DNA of 64,000 nt from Hippasteria phrygiana. Its lineage: Eukaryota; Echinodermata; Asteroidea; Valvatida; Goniasteridae. Location of the stretch: assembly GCA_037893225.1 (NCBI GenBank), contig JAZGUH010000054.1, positions 1 through 64,000 of the forward strand, written 5' to 3'. Shown one piece after another: positions 25,985 to 40,368 of the stretch. A program made the position numbers and the translations under genes. Position 1 is the first letter of the stretch, and the number at the start of each line of letters is the position of its first letter. Under the pieces are notes generated by a model that saw only the letters and a program-made list of their open reading frames with translations, searched no databases and was not told the origin of the DNA.

Positions 25985-27376
25985 CACAGATGTTGGCCGG
26001 AAAGAAAATAAACATTGCGAGGTTTGAATTTTCTCCACAAGTTTTAACTCTAAGAAGCCGCCGATGATTGCAACATGTTGCGCCAGATCTAAGCTATACA
26101 TACATGTCAAAATTACTGCATCTGGTTGATATTTCATGCAATTATGAATGAGTAAAGCAAGTCCATACCCCAGGGAATTTGACATGCATGGAGCAATAAA
26201 TAGACGGTAACATGTACACAGATGTTGGCCGGAAAGAACATAAACATTGCGAGGTTTGAATTTTCTCCACAAGTTTTAACTCTAGGCAGCCGCCGATGAT
26301 TGCAACATGTAGCGCCAGATCTAAGCTATCCATACATGTCAAAATTACTGCATTTGGTTGATATTTCATGCAATTATGAATGAGTAAAGCAAGTCCATAC
26401 CCCAGGGAATTTGACAGGCATAGAGCAATAAATAGACGGTAACATGTACACAGATGTTGGCCGGAAAGAAAATAAACATTGCGAGGTTTGAATTTTCTCC
26501 ACAAGTTTTAACTCTAGGCAGCCGCCGATGATTGCAACATGTAGCGCCAGATCTAAGCTATCCATACATGTCAAAATGACTGTATTTGGTTGATATTTCA
26601 TGCAATTATGAATGAGTAAAGCAAGTCCATACCCCAGGGAATTTGACAGGCATGGAGCAATAAATAGAAGGTAATATGCACACAGATGTTGGCCGGAAAG
26701 AAAATAAACATTGCGAGGTTTGAATTTTCTCCACAAGTGTTAACTCTAAGAAGCCGCCGATAATTGCAACATGTAGCGCCAGATCTAAGCTATCCATACA
26801 TGTCAAAATTACTGAATTTGGTTGATATTTCATGCAATTATGAATGAGTAAAGCAAGTCCATACCCCAGGGAATTTGACATGCATGGAGCAATAAATAGA
26901 CGGTAACATGTACACAGATGTTGGCCGGAAAGAAAATAAACATTGCGAGGTTTGAATTTTCTCCACAAATTTTAACTATAGGAAGCCGCCGATGATTGCA
27001 ACATGTAGCGCCAGATCTAAGCTATCCATACATGTCAAAATGACTGTATTTGGTTGATATTTCATGCAATTATGAATGAGTAAAGCAAGTCCATACCCCA
27101 GGGAAATTGACATGCATGGAGCAATAAATAGACGGTAACATGTACACAGATGTTGGCCGGAAAGAAAATAAACATTGCGAGGTTTGAATTTTCTCCACAA
27201 ATGTTAACTATAGGAAGCCGCCGATGATTGCAACATGTAGCGCCAGATCTAAGCTATATATACATGTCAAAATTACTGAATTTGGTTGATATTTCATGCA
27301 ATTATGAATGAGTAAAGCAAGTCCATACCCCAGGGAATTTGACATGCATGGAGCAATAAATAGACGGTAATATGTA
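25985..27376 (+). repeat. Six-monomer HOR, canonical unit 2 (1,392 bp)
   Basis: This tandem copy of 24593-25984 has the same six diagnostic monomers in the same order (type 1 near 26073, type 6 near 27253). Together the two units define the basal HOR of domain B. Confidence 0.9.
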
Positions 27377-30300
27377 CACAGATGTTGGCCGGAAAGAAAA
27401 TAAACATTGCGAGGTTTGAATTTTCTCCACAAGTTTTAACTCTAAGAAGCCGCCGATGATTGCAACATGTTGCGCCAGATCTAAGCTATACATACATGTC
27501 AAAATTACTGCATCTGGTTGATATTTCATGCAATTATGAATGAGTAAAGCAAGTCCATACCCCAGGGAATTTGACATGCATGGAGCAATAAATAGACGGT
27601 AACATGTACACAGATGTTGGCCGGAAAGAACATAAACATTGCGAGGTTTGAATTTTCTCCACAAGTTTTAACTCTAGGCAGCCGCCGATGATTGCAACAT
27701 GTAGCGCCAGATCTAAGCTATCCATACATGTCAAAATTACTGCATTTGGTTGATATTTCATGCAATTATGAATGAGTAAAGCAAGTCCATACCCCAGGGA
27801 ATTTGACAGGCATAGAGCAATAAATAGACGGTAACATGTACACAGATGTTGGCCGGAAAGAAAATAAACATTGCGAGGTTTGAATTTTCTCCACAAGTTT
27901 TAACTCTAGGCAGCCGCCGATGATTGCAACATGTAGCGCCAGATCTAAGCTATCCATACATGTCAAAATGACTGTATTTGGTTGATATTTCATGCAATTA
28001 TGAATGAGTAAAGCAAGTCCATACCCCAGGGAATTTGACAGGCATAGAGCAATAAATAGAAGGTAATATGCACACAGATGTTGGCCGGAAAGAAAATAAA
28101 CATTGCGAGGTTTGAATTTTCTCCACCAGTTTTAACTCTGGGAAGCCGCCGATGATTGCAACATGTAGCGCCAGATCTAAGCTATCCATACATGTCAAAA
28201 TTACTGTATTTGGTTGATATTTCATGCAATTATGAATGAGTAAAGCAAGTCCATACCCCAGGGAATTTGACAGGCATGGAGCAATAAATAGAAGGTAATA
28301 TGCACACAGATGTTGGCCGGAAAGAAAATAAACATTGCGAGGTTTGAATTTTCTCCACAAGTTTTAACTCTGGGAAGCCGCCGATAATTGCAACATGTAG
28401 CGCCAGATCTAAGCTATCCATACATGTCAAAATGACTGTATTTGGTTGATATTTCATGCAATTATGAATGAGTAAAGCAAGTCCATACCCCAGGGAAATT
28501 GACATGCATGGAGCAATAAATAGACGGTAACATGTACACAGATGTTGGCCGGAAAGAAAATAAACATTGCGAGGTTTGAATTTTCTCCACAAATGTTAAC
28601 TATAGGAAGCCGCCGATGATTGCAACATGTAGCGCCAGATCTAAGCTATATATACATGTCAAAATTACTGAATTTGGTTGATATTTCATGCAATTATGAA
28701 TGAGTAAAGCAAGTCCATACCCCAGGGAATTTGACATGCATGGAGCAATAAATAGACGGTAATATGTACACAGATGTTGGCCGGAAAGAAAATAAACATT
28801 GCGAGGTTTGAATTTTCTCCACAAGTTTTAACTCTAGGCAGCCGCCGATGATTGCAACATGTAGCGCCAGATCTAAGCTATCCATACATGTCAAAATTAC
28901 TGCATTTGGTTGATATTTCATGCAATTATGAATGAGTAAAGCAAGTCCATACCCCAGGGAATTTGACAGGCATAGAGCAATAAATAGACGGTAACATGTA
29001 CACAGATGTTGGCCGGAAAGAAAATAAACATTGCGAGGTTTGAATTTTCTCCACAAGTTTTAACTCTAGGCAGCCGCCGATGATTGCAACATGTAGGGCC
29101 AGATCTAAGCTATCCATACATGTCAAAATGACTGTATTTGGTTGATATTTCATGCAATTATGAATGAGTAAAGCAAGTCCATACCCCAGGGAATTTGACA
29201 GGCATGGAGCAATAAATAGAAGGTAATATGCACACAGATGTTGGCCGGAAAGAAAATAAACATTGCGAGGTTTGAATTTTCTCCACAAGTGTTAACTCTA
29301 AGAAGCCGCCGATAATTGCAACATGTAGCGCCAGATCTAAGCTATCCATACATGTCAAAATTACTGAATTTGGTTGATATTTCATGCAATTATGAATGAG
29401 TAAAGCAAGTCCATACCCCAGGGAATTTGACATGCATGGAGCAATAAATAGACGGTAACATGTACACAGATGTTGGCCGGAAAGAAAATAAACATTGCGA
29501 GGTTTGAATTTTCTCCACAAATTTTAACTATAGGAAGCCGCCGATGATTGCAACATGTAGCGCCAGATCTAAGCTATCCATACATGTCAAAATGACTGTA
29601 TTTGGTTGATATTTCATGCAATTATGAATGAGTAAAGCAAGTCCATACCCCAGGGAAATTGACATGCATGGAGCAATAAATAGACGGTAACATGTACACA
29701 GATGTTGGCCGGAAAGAAAATAAACATTGCGAGGTTTGAATTTTCTCCACAAATGTTAACTATAGGAAGCCGCCGATGATTGCAACATGTAGCGCCAGAT
29801 CTAAGCTATATATACATGTCAAAATTACTGAATTTGGTTGATATTTCATGCAATTATGAATGAGTAAAGCAAGTCCATACCCCAGGGAATTTGACATGCA
29901 TGGAGCAATAAATAGACGGTAATATGTACACAGATGTTGGCCGGAAAGAAAATAAACATTGCGAGGTTTGAATTTTCTCCACAAGTTTTAACTCTAGGCA
30001 GCCGCCGATGATTGCAACATGTAGCGCCAGATCTAAGCTATCCATACATGTCAAAATGACTGTATTTGGTTGATATTTCATGCAATTATGAATGAGTAAA
30101 GCAAGTCCATACCCCAGGGAATTTGACAGGCATAGAGCAATAAATAGAAGGTAATATGCACACAGATGTTGGCCGGAAAGAAAATAAACATTGCGAGGTT
30201 TGAATTTTCTCCACAAGTTTTAACTCTGGGAAGCCGCCGATGATTGCAACATGTAGCGCCAGATCTAAGCTATCCATACATGTCAAAATTACTGTATTTG

Positions 30301-30624
30301 GTTGATATTTCATGCAATTATGAATGAATAAAGCAAGTCCATACCCCAGGGAAATTGACATGCATGGAGCAATAAATAGACGGTAACATGTACACAGATG
30401 TTGGCCGGAAAGAAAATAAACATTGCGAGGTTTGAATTTTCTCCACAAATGTTAACTATAGGAAGCCGCCGATGATTGCAACATGTAGCGCCAGATCTAA
30501 GCTATATATACATGTCAAAATTACTGAATTTGGTTGATATTTCATGCAATTATGAATGAGTAAAGCAAGTCCATACCCCAGGGAATTTGACATGCATGGA
30601 GCAATAAATAGACGGTAATATGTA
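27377..30624 (+). repeat. 14-monomer composite of the six-monomer HOR (3,248 bp)
   Basis: The segment opens like a canonical unit (type 1 near 27465, types 2 and 3). It then takes two ctctggg monomers (near 28140 and 28372), a type 6, and restarts at type 2. A second full run 2-3-4-5-6 follows, then a short 3/ctctggg/6 run before the next type 1 at 30713. One monomer carries a unique atgtagggcc (near 29092), and another a unique ctccaccagt (near 28122). Confidence 0.8.
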
Positions 30625-33600
30625 CACAGATGTTGGCCGGAAAGAAAATAAACATTGCGAGCTTTGAATTTTCTCCACAAGTTTTAACTCTAAGAAGCCG
30701 CCGATGATTGCAACATGTTGCGCCAGATCTAAGCTATACATACATGTCAAAATTACTGCATCTGGTTGATATTTCATGCAATTATGAATGAGTAAAGCAA
30801 GTCCATACCCCAGGGAATTTGACATGCATGGAGCAATAAATAGACGGTAACATGTACACAGATGTTGGCCGGAAAGAACATAAACATTGCGAGGTTTGAA
30901 TTTTCTCCACAAGTTTTAACTCTAGGCAGCCGCCGATGATTGCAACATGTAGCGCCAGATCTAAGCTATCCATACATGTCAAAATTACTGCATTTGGTTG
31001 ATATTTCATGCAATTATGAATGAGTAAAGCAAGTCCATACCCCAGGGAATTTGACAGGCATAGAGCAATAAATAGACGGTAACATGTACACAGATGTTGG
31101 CCGGAAAGAAAATAAACATTGCGAGGTTTGAATTTTCTCCACAAGTTTTAACTCTAGGCAGCCGCCGATGATTGCAACATGTAGCGCCAGATCTAAGCTA
31201 TCCATACATGTCAAAATGACTGTATTTGGTTGATATTTCATGCAATTATGAATGAGTAAAGCAAGTCCATACCCCAGGGAATTTGACAGGCATGGAGCAA
31301 TAAATAGAAGGTAATATGCACACAGATGTTGGCCGGAAAGAAAATAAACATTGCGAGGTTTGAATTTTCTCCACAAGTGTTAACTCTAAGAAGCCGCCGA
31401 TAATTGCAACATGTAGCGCCAGATCTAAGCTATCCATACATGTCAAAATTACTGAATTTGGTTGATATTTCATGCAATTATGAATGAGTAAAGCAAGTCC
31501 ATACCCCAGGGAATTTGACATGCATGGAGCAATAAATAGACGGTAACATGTACACAGATGTTGGCCGGAAAGAAAATAAACATTGCGAGGTTTGAATTTT
31601 CTCCACAAATTTTAACTATAGGAAGCCGCCGATGATTGCAACATGTAGCGCCAGATCTAAGCTATCCATACATGTCAAAATGACTGTATTTGGTTGATAT
31701 TTCATGCAATTATGAATGAGTAAAGCAAGTCCATACCCCAGGGAAATTGACATGCATGGAGCAATAAATAGACGGTAACATGTACACAGATGTTGGCCGG
31801 AAAGAAAATAAACATTGCGAGGTTTGAATTTTCTCCACAAATGTTAACTATAGGAAGCCGCCGATGATTGCAACATGTAGCGCCAGATCTAAGCTATATA
31901 TACATGTCAAAATTACTGAATTTGGTTGATATTTCATGCAATTATGAATGAGTAAAGCAAGTCCATACCCCAGGGAATTTGACATGCATGGAGCAATAAA
32001 TAGACGGTAATATGTACACAGATGTTGGCCGGAAAGAAAATAAACATTGCGAGGTTTGAATTTTCTCCACAAGTTTTAACTCTAAGAAGCCGCCGATGAT
32101 TGCAACATGTTGCGCCAGATCTAAGCTATACATACATGTCAAAATTACTGCATCTGGTTGATATTTCATGCAATTATGAATGAGTAAAGCAAGTCCATAC
32201 CCCAGGGAATTTGACATGCATGGAGCAATAAATAGACGGTAACATGTACACAGATGTTGGCCGGAAAGAACATAAACATTGCGAGGTTTGAATTTTCTCC
32301 ACAAGTTTTAACTCTAGGCAGCCGCCGATGATTGCAACATGTAGCGCCAGATCTAAGCTATCCATACATGTCAAAATTACTGCATTTGGTTGATATTTCA
32401 TGCAATTATGAATGAGTAAAGCAAGTCCATACCCCAGGGAATTTGACAGGCATAGAGCAATAAATAGACGGTAACATGTACACAGATGTTGGCCGGAAAG
32501 AAAATAAACATTGCGAGGTTTGAATTTTCTCCACAAGTTTTAACTCTAGGCAGCCGCCGATGATTGCAACATGTAGCGCCAGATCTAAGCTATCCATACA
32601 TGTCAAAATGACTGTATTTGGTTGATATTTCATGCAATTATGAATGAGTAAAGCAAGTCCATACCCCAGGGAATTTGACAGGCATAGAGCAATAAATAGA
32701 AGGTAATATGCACACAGATGTTGGCCGGAAAGAAAATAAACATTGCGAGGTTTGAATTTTCTCCACAAGTTTTAACTCTGGGAAGCCGCCGATGATTGCA
32801 ACATGTAGCGCCAGATCTAAGCTATCCATACATGTCAAAATTACTGTATTTGGTTGATATTTCATGCAATTATGAATGAGTAAAGCAAGTCCATACCCCA
32901 GGGAATTTGACAGGCATGGAGCAATAAATAGAAGGTAATATGCACACAGATGTTGGCCGGAAAGAAAATAAACATTGCGAGGTTTGAATTTTCTCCACAA
33001 GTTTTAACTCTGGGAAGCCGCCGATAATTGCAACATGTAGCGCCAGATCTAAGCTATCCATACATGTCAAAATGACTGTATTTGGTTGATATTTCATGCA
33101 ATTATGAATGAGTAAAGCAAGTCCATACCCCAGGGAAATTGACATGCATGGAGCAATAAATAGACGGTAACATGTACACAGATGTTGGCCGGAAAGAAAA
33201 TAAACATTGCGAGGTTTGAATTTTCTCCACAAATGTTAACTATAGGAAGCCGCCGATGATTGCAACATGTAGCGCCAGATCTAAGCTATATATACATGTC
33301 AAAATTACTGAATTTGGTTGATATTTCATGCAATTATGAATGAGTAAAGCAAGTCCATACCCCAGGGAATTTGACATGCATGGAGCAATAAATAGACGGT
33401 AATATGTACACAGATGTTGGCCGGAAAGAAAATAAACATTGCGAGGTTTGAATTTTCTCCACAAGTTTTAACTCTAGGCAGCCGCCGATGATTGCAACAT
33501 GTAGCGCCAGATCTAAGCTATCCATACATGTCAAAATTACTGCATTTGGTTGATATTCCATGCAATTATGAATGAGTAAAGCAAGTCCATACCCCAGGGA

Positions 33601-34104
33601 ATTTGACAGGCATAGAGCAATAAATAGACGGTAACATGTACACAGATGTTGGCCGGAAAGAAAATAAACATTGCGAGGTTTGAATTTTCTCCACAAGTTT
33701 TAACTCTAGGCAGCCGCCGATGATTGCAACATGTAGCGCCAGATCTAAGCTATCCATACATGTCAAAATGACTGTATTTGGTTGATATTTCATGCAATTA
33801 TGAATGAGTAAAGCAAGTCCATACCCAAGGGAATTTGACAGGCATGGAGCAATAAATAGAAGGTAATATGCACACAGATGTTGGCCGGAAAGAAAATAAA
33901 CATTGCGAGGTTTGAATTTTCTCCACAAGTGTTAACTCTAAGAAGCCGCCGATAATTGCAACATGTAGCGCCAGATCTAAGCTATCCATACATGTCAAAA
34001 TTACTGAATTTGGTTGATATTTCATGCAATTATGAATGAGTAAAGCAAGTCCATACCCCAGGGAATTTGACATGCATGGAGCAATAAATAGACGGTAATA
34101 TGTA
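30625..34104 (+). repeat. 15-monomer composite HOR (6 + 9 monomers, 3,480 bp)
   Basis: A canonical six-monomer unit (30625-32016) is followed by nine monomers: types 1, 2, 3, two ctctggg types, type 6 (ctatatatac near 33287), 2, 3 and 4. The next segment (34105-37352) has the same series minus one monomer, which makes this the longer partner of a pair. Unique changes here include gcgagctttg near 30657 and gatattccatgc near 33553. Confidence 0.82.
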
Positions 34105-37100
34105 CACAGATGTTGGCCGGAAAGAAAATAAACATTGCGAGGTTTGAATTTTCTCCACAAGTTTTAACTCTAAGAAGCCGCCGATGATTGCAACATGTTG
34201 CGCCAGATCTAAGCTATACATACATGTCAAAATTACTGCATCTGGTTGATATTTCATGCAATTATGAATGAGTAAAGCAAGTCCATACCCCAGGGAATTT
34301 GACATGCATGGAGCAATAAATAGACGGTAACATGTACACAGATGTTGGCCGGAAAGAACATAAACATTGCGAGGTTTGAATTTTCTCCACAAGTTTTAAC
34401 TCTAGGCAGCCGCCGATGATTGCAACATGTAGCGCCAGATCTAAGCTATCCATACATGTCAAAATTACTGCATTTGGTTGATATTTCATGCAATTATGAA
34501 TGAGTAAAGCAAGTCCATACCCCAGGGAATTTGACAGGCATAGAGCAATAAATAGACGGTAACATGTACACAGATGTTGGCCGGAAAGAAAATAAACATT
34601 GCGAGGTTTGAATTTTCTCCACAAGTTTTAACTCTAGGCAGCCGCCGATGATTGCAACATGTAGCGCCAGATCTAAGCTATCCATACATGTCAAAATGAC
34701 TGTATTTGGTTGATATTTCATGCAATTATGAATGAGTAAAGCAAGTCCATACCCCAGGGAATTTGACAGGCATGGAGCAATAAATAGAAGGTAATATGTA
34801 CACAGATGTTGGCCGGAAAGAAAATAAACATTGCGAGGTTTGAATTTTCTCCACAAGTGTTAACTCTAAGAAGCCGCCGATAATTGCAACATGTAGCGCC
34901 AGATCTAAGCTATCCATACATGTCAAAATTACTGAATTTGGTTGATATTTCATGCAATTATGAATGAGTAAAGCAAGTCCATACCCCAGGGAATTTGACA
35001 TGCATGGAGCAATAAATAGACGGTAACATGTACACAGATGTTGGCCGGAAAGAAAATAAACATTGCGAGGTTTGAATTTTCTCCACAAATTTTAACTATA
35101 GGAAGCCGCCGATGATTGCAACATGTAGCGCCAGATCTAAGCTATCCATACATGTCAAAATGACTGTATTTGGTTGATATTTCATGCAATTATGAATGAG
35201 TAAAGCAAGTCCATACCCCAGGGAAATTGACATGCATGGAGCAATAAATAGACGGTAACATGTACACAGATGTTGGCCGGAAAGAAAATAAACATTGCGA
35301 GGTTTGAATTTTCTCCACAAATGTTAACTATAGGAAGCCGCCGATGATTGCAACATGTAGCGCCAGATCTAAGCTATATATACATGTCAAAATTACTGAA
35401 TTTGGTTGATATTTCATGCAATTATGAATGAGTAAAGCAAGTCCATACCCCAGGGAATTTGACATGCATGGAGCAATAAATAGACGGTAATATGTACACA
35501 GATGTTGGCCGGAAAGAAAATAAACATTGCGAGGTTTGAATTTTCTCCACAAGTTTTAACTCTAAGAAGCCGCCGATGATTGCAACATGTTGCGCCAGAT
35601 CTAAGCTATACATACATGTCAAAATTACTGCATCTGGTTGATATTTCATGCAATTATGAATGAGTAAAGCAAGTCCATACCCCAGGGAATTTGACATGCA
35701 TGGAGCAATAAATAGACGGTAACATGTACACAGATGTTGGCCGGAAAGAACATAAACATTGCGAGGTTTGAATTTTCTCCACAAGTTTTAACTCTAGGCA
35801 GCCGCCGATGATTGCAACATGTAGCGCCAGATCTAAGCTATCCATACATGTCAAAATTACTGCATTTGGTTGATATTTCATGCAATTATGAATGAGTAAA
35901 GCAAGTCCATACCCCAGGGAATTTGACAGGCATAGAGCAATAAATAGACGGTAACATGTACACAGATGTTGGCCGGAAAGAAAATAAACATTGCGAGGTT
36001 TGAATTTTCTCCACAAGTTTTAACTCTAGGCAGCCGCCGATGATTGCAACATGTAGCGCCAGATCTAAGCTATCCATACATGTCAAAATGACTGTATTTG
36101 GTTGATATTTCATGCAATTATGAATGAGTAAAGCAAGTCCATACCCCAGGGAATTTGACAGGCATAGAGCAATAAATAGAAGGTAATATGCACACAGATG
36201 TTGGCCGGAAAGAAAATAAACATTGCGAGGTTTGAATTTTCTCCACAAGTTTTAACTCTGGGAAGCCGCCGATGATTGCAACATGTAGCGCCAGATCTAA
36301 GCTATCCATACATGTCAAAATTACTGTATTTGGTTGATATTTCATGCAATTATGAATGAGTAAAGCAAGTCCATACCCCAGGGAATTTGACAGGCATGGA
36401 GCAATAAATAGAAGGTAATATGCACACAGATGTTGGCCGGAAAGAAAATAAACATTGCGAGGTTTGAATTTTCTCCACAAGTTTTAACTCTGGGAAGCCG
36501 CCGATAATTGCAACATGTAGCGCCAGATCTAAGCTATCCATACATGTCAAAATGACTGTATTTGGTTGATATTTCATGCAATTATGAATGAGTAAAGCAA
36601 GTCCATACCCCAGGGAAATTGACATGCATGGAGCAATAAATAGACGGTAACATGTACACAGATGTTGGCCGGAAAGAAAATAAACATTGCGAGGTTTGAA
36701 TTTTCTCCACAAATGTTAACTATAGGAAGCCGCCGATGATTGCAACATGTAGCGCCAGATCTAAGCTATCCATACATGTCAAAATTACTGCATTTGGTTG
36801 ATATTTCATGCAATTATGAATGAGTAAAGCAAGTCCATACCCCAGGGAATTTGACAGGCATAGAGCAATAAATAGACGGTAACATGTACACAGATGTTGG
36901 CCGGAAAGAAAATAAACATTGCGAGGTTTGAATTTTCTCCACAAGTTTTAACTCTAGGCAGCCGCCGATGATTGCAACATGTAGCGCCAGATCTAAGCTA
37001 TCCATACATGTCAAAATGACTGTATTTGGTTGATATTTCATGCAATTATGAATGAGTAAAGCAAGTCCATACCCCAGGGAATTTGACAGGCATGGAGCAA

Positions 37101-37352
37101 TAAATAGAAGGTAATATGCACACAGATGTTGGCCGGAAAGAAAATAAACATTGCGAGGTTTGAATTTTCTCCACAAGTGTTAACTCTAAGAAGCCGCCGA
37201 TAATTGCAACATGTAGCGCCAGATCTAAGCTATCCATACATGTCAAAATTACTGAATTTGGTTGATATTTCATGCAATTATGAATGAGTAAAGCAAGTCC
37301 ATACCCCAGGGAATTTGACATGCATGGAGCAATAAATAGACGGTAATATGTA
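34105..37352 (+). repeat. 14-monomer composite HOR (6 + 8 monomers, 3,248 bp)
   Basis: This segment repeats the series of 30625-34104 but lacks one monomer. After the actatagg mark near 36718 it continues directly as ctatccatac ... actgcatttgg. The partner has ctatatatac ... actgaatttgg at that point, followed one monomer later by the continuation seen here. This is the product expected from unequal exchange that removes exactly one monomer. Confidence 0.82.
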
Positions 37353-38976
37353 CACAGATGTTGGCCGGAAAGAAAATAAACATTGCGAGGTTTGAATTTT
37401 CTCCACAAGTTTTAACTCTAAGAAGCCGCCGATGATTGCAACATGTTGCGCCAGATCTAAGCTATACATACATGTCAAAATTACTGCATCTGGTTGATAT
37501 TTCATGCAATTATGAATGAGTAAAGCAAGTCCATACCCCAGGGAATTTGACATGCATGGAGCAATAAATAGACGGTAACATGTACACAGATGTTGGCCGG
37601 AAAGAACATAAACATTGCGAGGTTTGAATTTTCTCCACAAGTTTTAACTCTAGGCAGCCGCCGATGATTGCAACATGTAGCGCCAGATCTAAGCTATCCA
37701 TACATGTCAAAATTACTGCATTTGGTTGATATTTCATGCAATTATGAATGAGTAAAGCAAGTCCATACCCCAGGGAATTTGACAGGCATAGAGCAATAAA
37801 TAGACGGTAACATGTACACAGATGTTGGCCGGAAAGAAAATAAACATTGCGAGGTTTGAATTTTCTCCACAAGTTTTAACTCTAGGCAGCCGCCGATGAT
37901 TGCAACATGTAGCGCCAGATCTAAGCTATCCATACATGTCAAAATGACTGTATTTGGTTGATATTTCATGCAATTATGAATGAGTAAAGCAAGTCCATAC
38001 CCCAGGGAATTTGACAGGCATAGAGCAATAAATAGAAGGTAATATGCACACAGATGTTGGCCGGAAAGAAAATAAACATTGCGAGGTTTGAATTTTCTCC
38101 ACAAGTTTTAACTCTGGGAAGCCGCCGATGATTGCAACATGTAGCGCCAGATCTAAGCTATCCATACATGTCAAAATTACTGTATTTGGTTGATATTTCA
38201 TGCAATTATGAATGAGTAAAGCAAGTCCATACCCCAGGGAATTTGACAGGCATGGAGCAATAAATAGAAGGTAATATGCACACAGATGTTGGCCGGAAAG
38301 AAAATAAACATTGCGAGGTTTGAATTTTCTCCACAAGTTTTAACTCTGGGAAGCCGCCGATAATTGCAACATGTAGCGCCAGATCTAAGCTATCCATACA
38401 TGTCAAAATTACTGAATTTGGTTGATATTTCATGCAATTATGAATGAGTAAAGCAAGTCCATACCCCAGGGAATTTGACATGCATGGAGCAATAAATAGA
38501 CGGTAACATGTACACAGATGTTGGCCGGAAAGAAAATAAACATTGCGAGGTTTGAATTTTCTCCACAAATTTTAACTATAGGAAGCCGCCGATGATTGCA
38601 ACATGTAGCGCCAGATCTAAGCTATCCATACATGTCAAAATGACTGTATTTGGTTGATATTTCATGCAATTATGAATGAGTAAAGCAAGTCCATACCCCA
38701 GGGAAATTGACATGCATGGAGCAATAAATAGACGGTAACATGTACACAGATGTTGGCCGGAAAGAAAATAAACATTGCGAGGTTTGAATTTTCTCCACAA
38801 ATGTTAACTATAGGAAGCCGCCGATGATTGCAACATGTAGCGCCAGATCTAAGCTATATATACATGTCAAAATTACTGAATTTGGTTGATATTTCATGCA
38901 ATTATGAATGAGTAAAGCAAGTCCATACCCCAGGGAATTTGACATGCATGGAGCAATAAATAGACGGTAATATGTA
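37353..38976 (+). repeat. Seven-monomer variant of the domain B HOR (1,624 bp)
   Basis: This segment runs type 1 (near 37441), 2, 3, a ctctggg monomer, and then a ctctggg/type 4 hybrid near 38340-38420 that leads into types 5 and 6. The next type 1 is at 39065. The hybrid monomer joins two types within one 232-bp unit, so it marks a crossover or conversion within a monomer. Confidence 0.78.
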
Positions 38977-40368
38977 CACAGATGTTGGCCGGAAAGAAAA
39001 TAAACATTGCGAGGTTTGAATTTTCTCCACAAGTTTTAACTCTAAGAAGCCGCCGATGATTGCAACATGTTGCGCCAGATCTAAGCTATACATACATGTC
39101 AAAATTACTGCATCTGGTTGATATTTCATGCAATTATGAATGAGTAAAGCAAGTCCATACCCCAGGGAATTTGACATGCATGGAGCAATAAATAGACGGT
39201 AACATGTACACAGATGTTGGCCGGAAAGAACATAAACATTGCGAGGTTTGAATTTTCTCCACAAGTTTTAACTCTAGGCAGCCGCCGATGATTGCAACAT
39301 GTAGCGCCAGATCTAAGCTATCCATACATGTCAAAATTACTGCATTTGGTTGATATTTCATGCAATTATGAATGAGTAAAGCAAGTCCATACCCCAGGGA
39401 ATTTGACAGGCATGGAGCAATAAATAGAAGGTAATATGCACACAGATGTTGGCCGGAAAGAAAATAAACATTGCGAGGTTTGAATTTTCTCCACAAGTTT
39501 TAACTCTGGGAAGCCGCCGATAATTGCAACATGTAGCGCCAGATCTAAGCTATCCATACATGTCAAAATGACTGTATTTGGTTGATATTTCATGCAATTA
39601 TGAATGAGTAAAGCAAGTCCATACCCCAGGGAAATTGACATGCATGGAGCAATAAATAGACGGTAACATGTACACAGATGTTGGCCGGAAAGAAAATAAA
39701 CATTGCGAGGTTTGAATTTTCTCCACAAATGTTAACTATAGGAAGCCGCCGATGATTGCAACATGTAGCGCCAGATCTAAGCTATATATACATGTCAAAA
39801 TTACTGAATTTGGTTGATATTTCATGCAATTATGAATGAGTAAAGCAAGTCCATACCCCAGGGAATTTGACAGGCATGGAGCAATAAATAGAAGGTAATA
39901 TGCACACAGATGTTGGCCGGAAAGAAAATAAACATTGCGAGGTCTGAATTTTCTCCACAAGTTTTAACTCTGGGAAGCCGCCGATAATTGCAACATGTAG
40001 CGCCAGATCTAAGCTATCCATACATGTCAAAATGACTGTATTTGGTTGATATTTCATGCAATTATGAATGAGTAAAGCAAGTCCATACCCCAGGGAAATT
40101 GACATGCATGGAGCAATAAATAGACGGTAACATGTACACAGATGTTGGCCGGAAAGAAAATAAACATTGCGAGGTTTGAATTTTCTCCACAAATGTTAAC
40201 TATAGGAAGCCGCCGATGATTGCAACATGTAGCGCCAGATCTAAGCTATATATACATGTCAAAATTACTGAATTTGGTTGATATTTCATGCAATTATGAA
40301 TGAGTAAAGCAAGTCCATACCCCAGGGAATTTGACATGCATGGAGCAATAAATAGACGGTAATATGTA
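38977..40368 (+). repeat. Shuffled six-monomer unit (1,392 bp)
   Basis: The length is that of the basal HOR but the monomer order is not. Types 1 and 2 are followed by the ctctggg type, a type 6 hybrid (ctatatatac near 39781, then agaaggtaatatgcac and a unique aggtctgaatt near 39940), the ctctggg type again, and type 6. The length is conserved while the content has been replaced. Confidence 0.75.
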
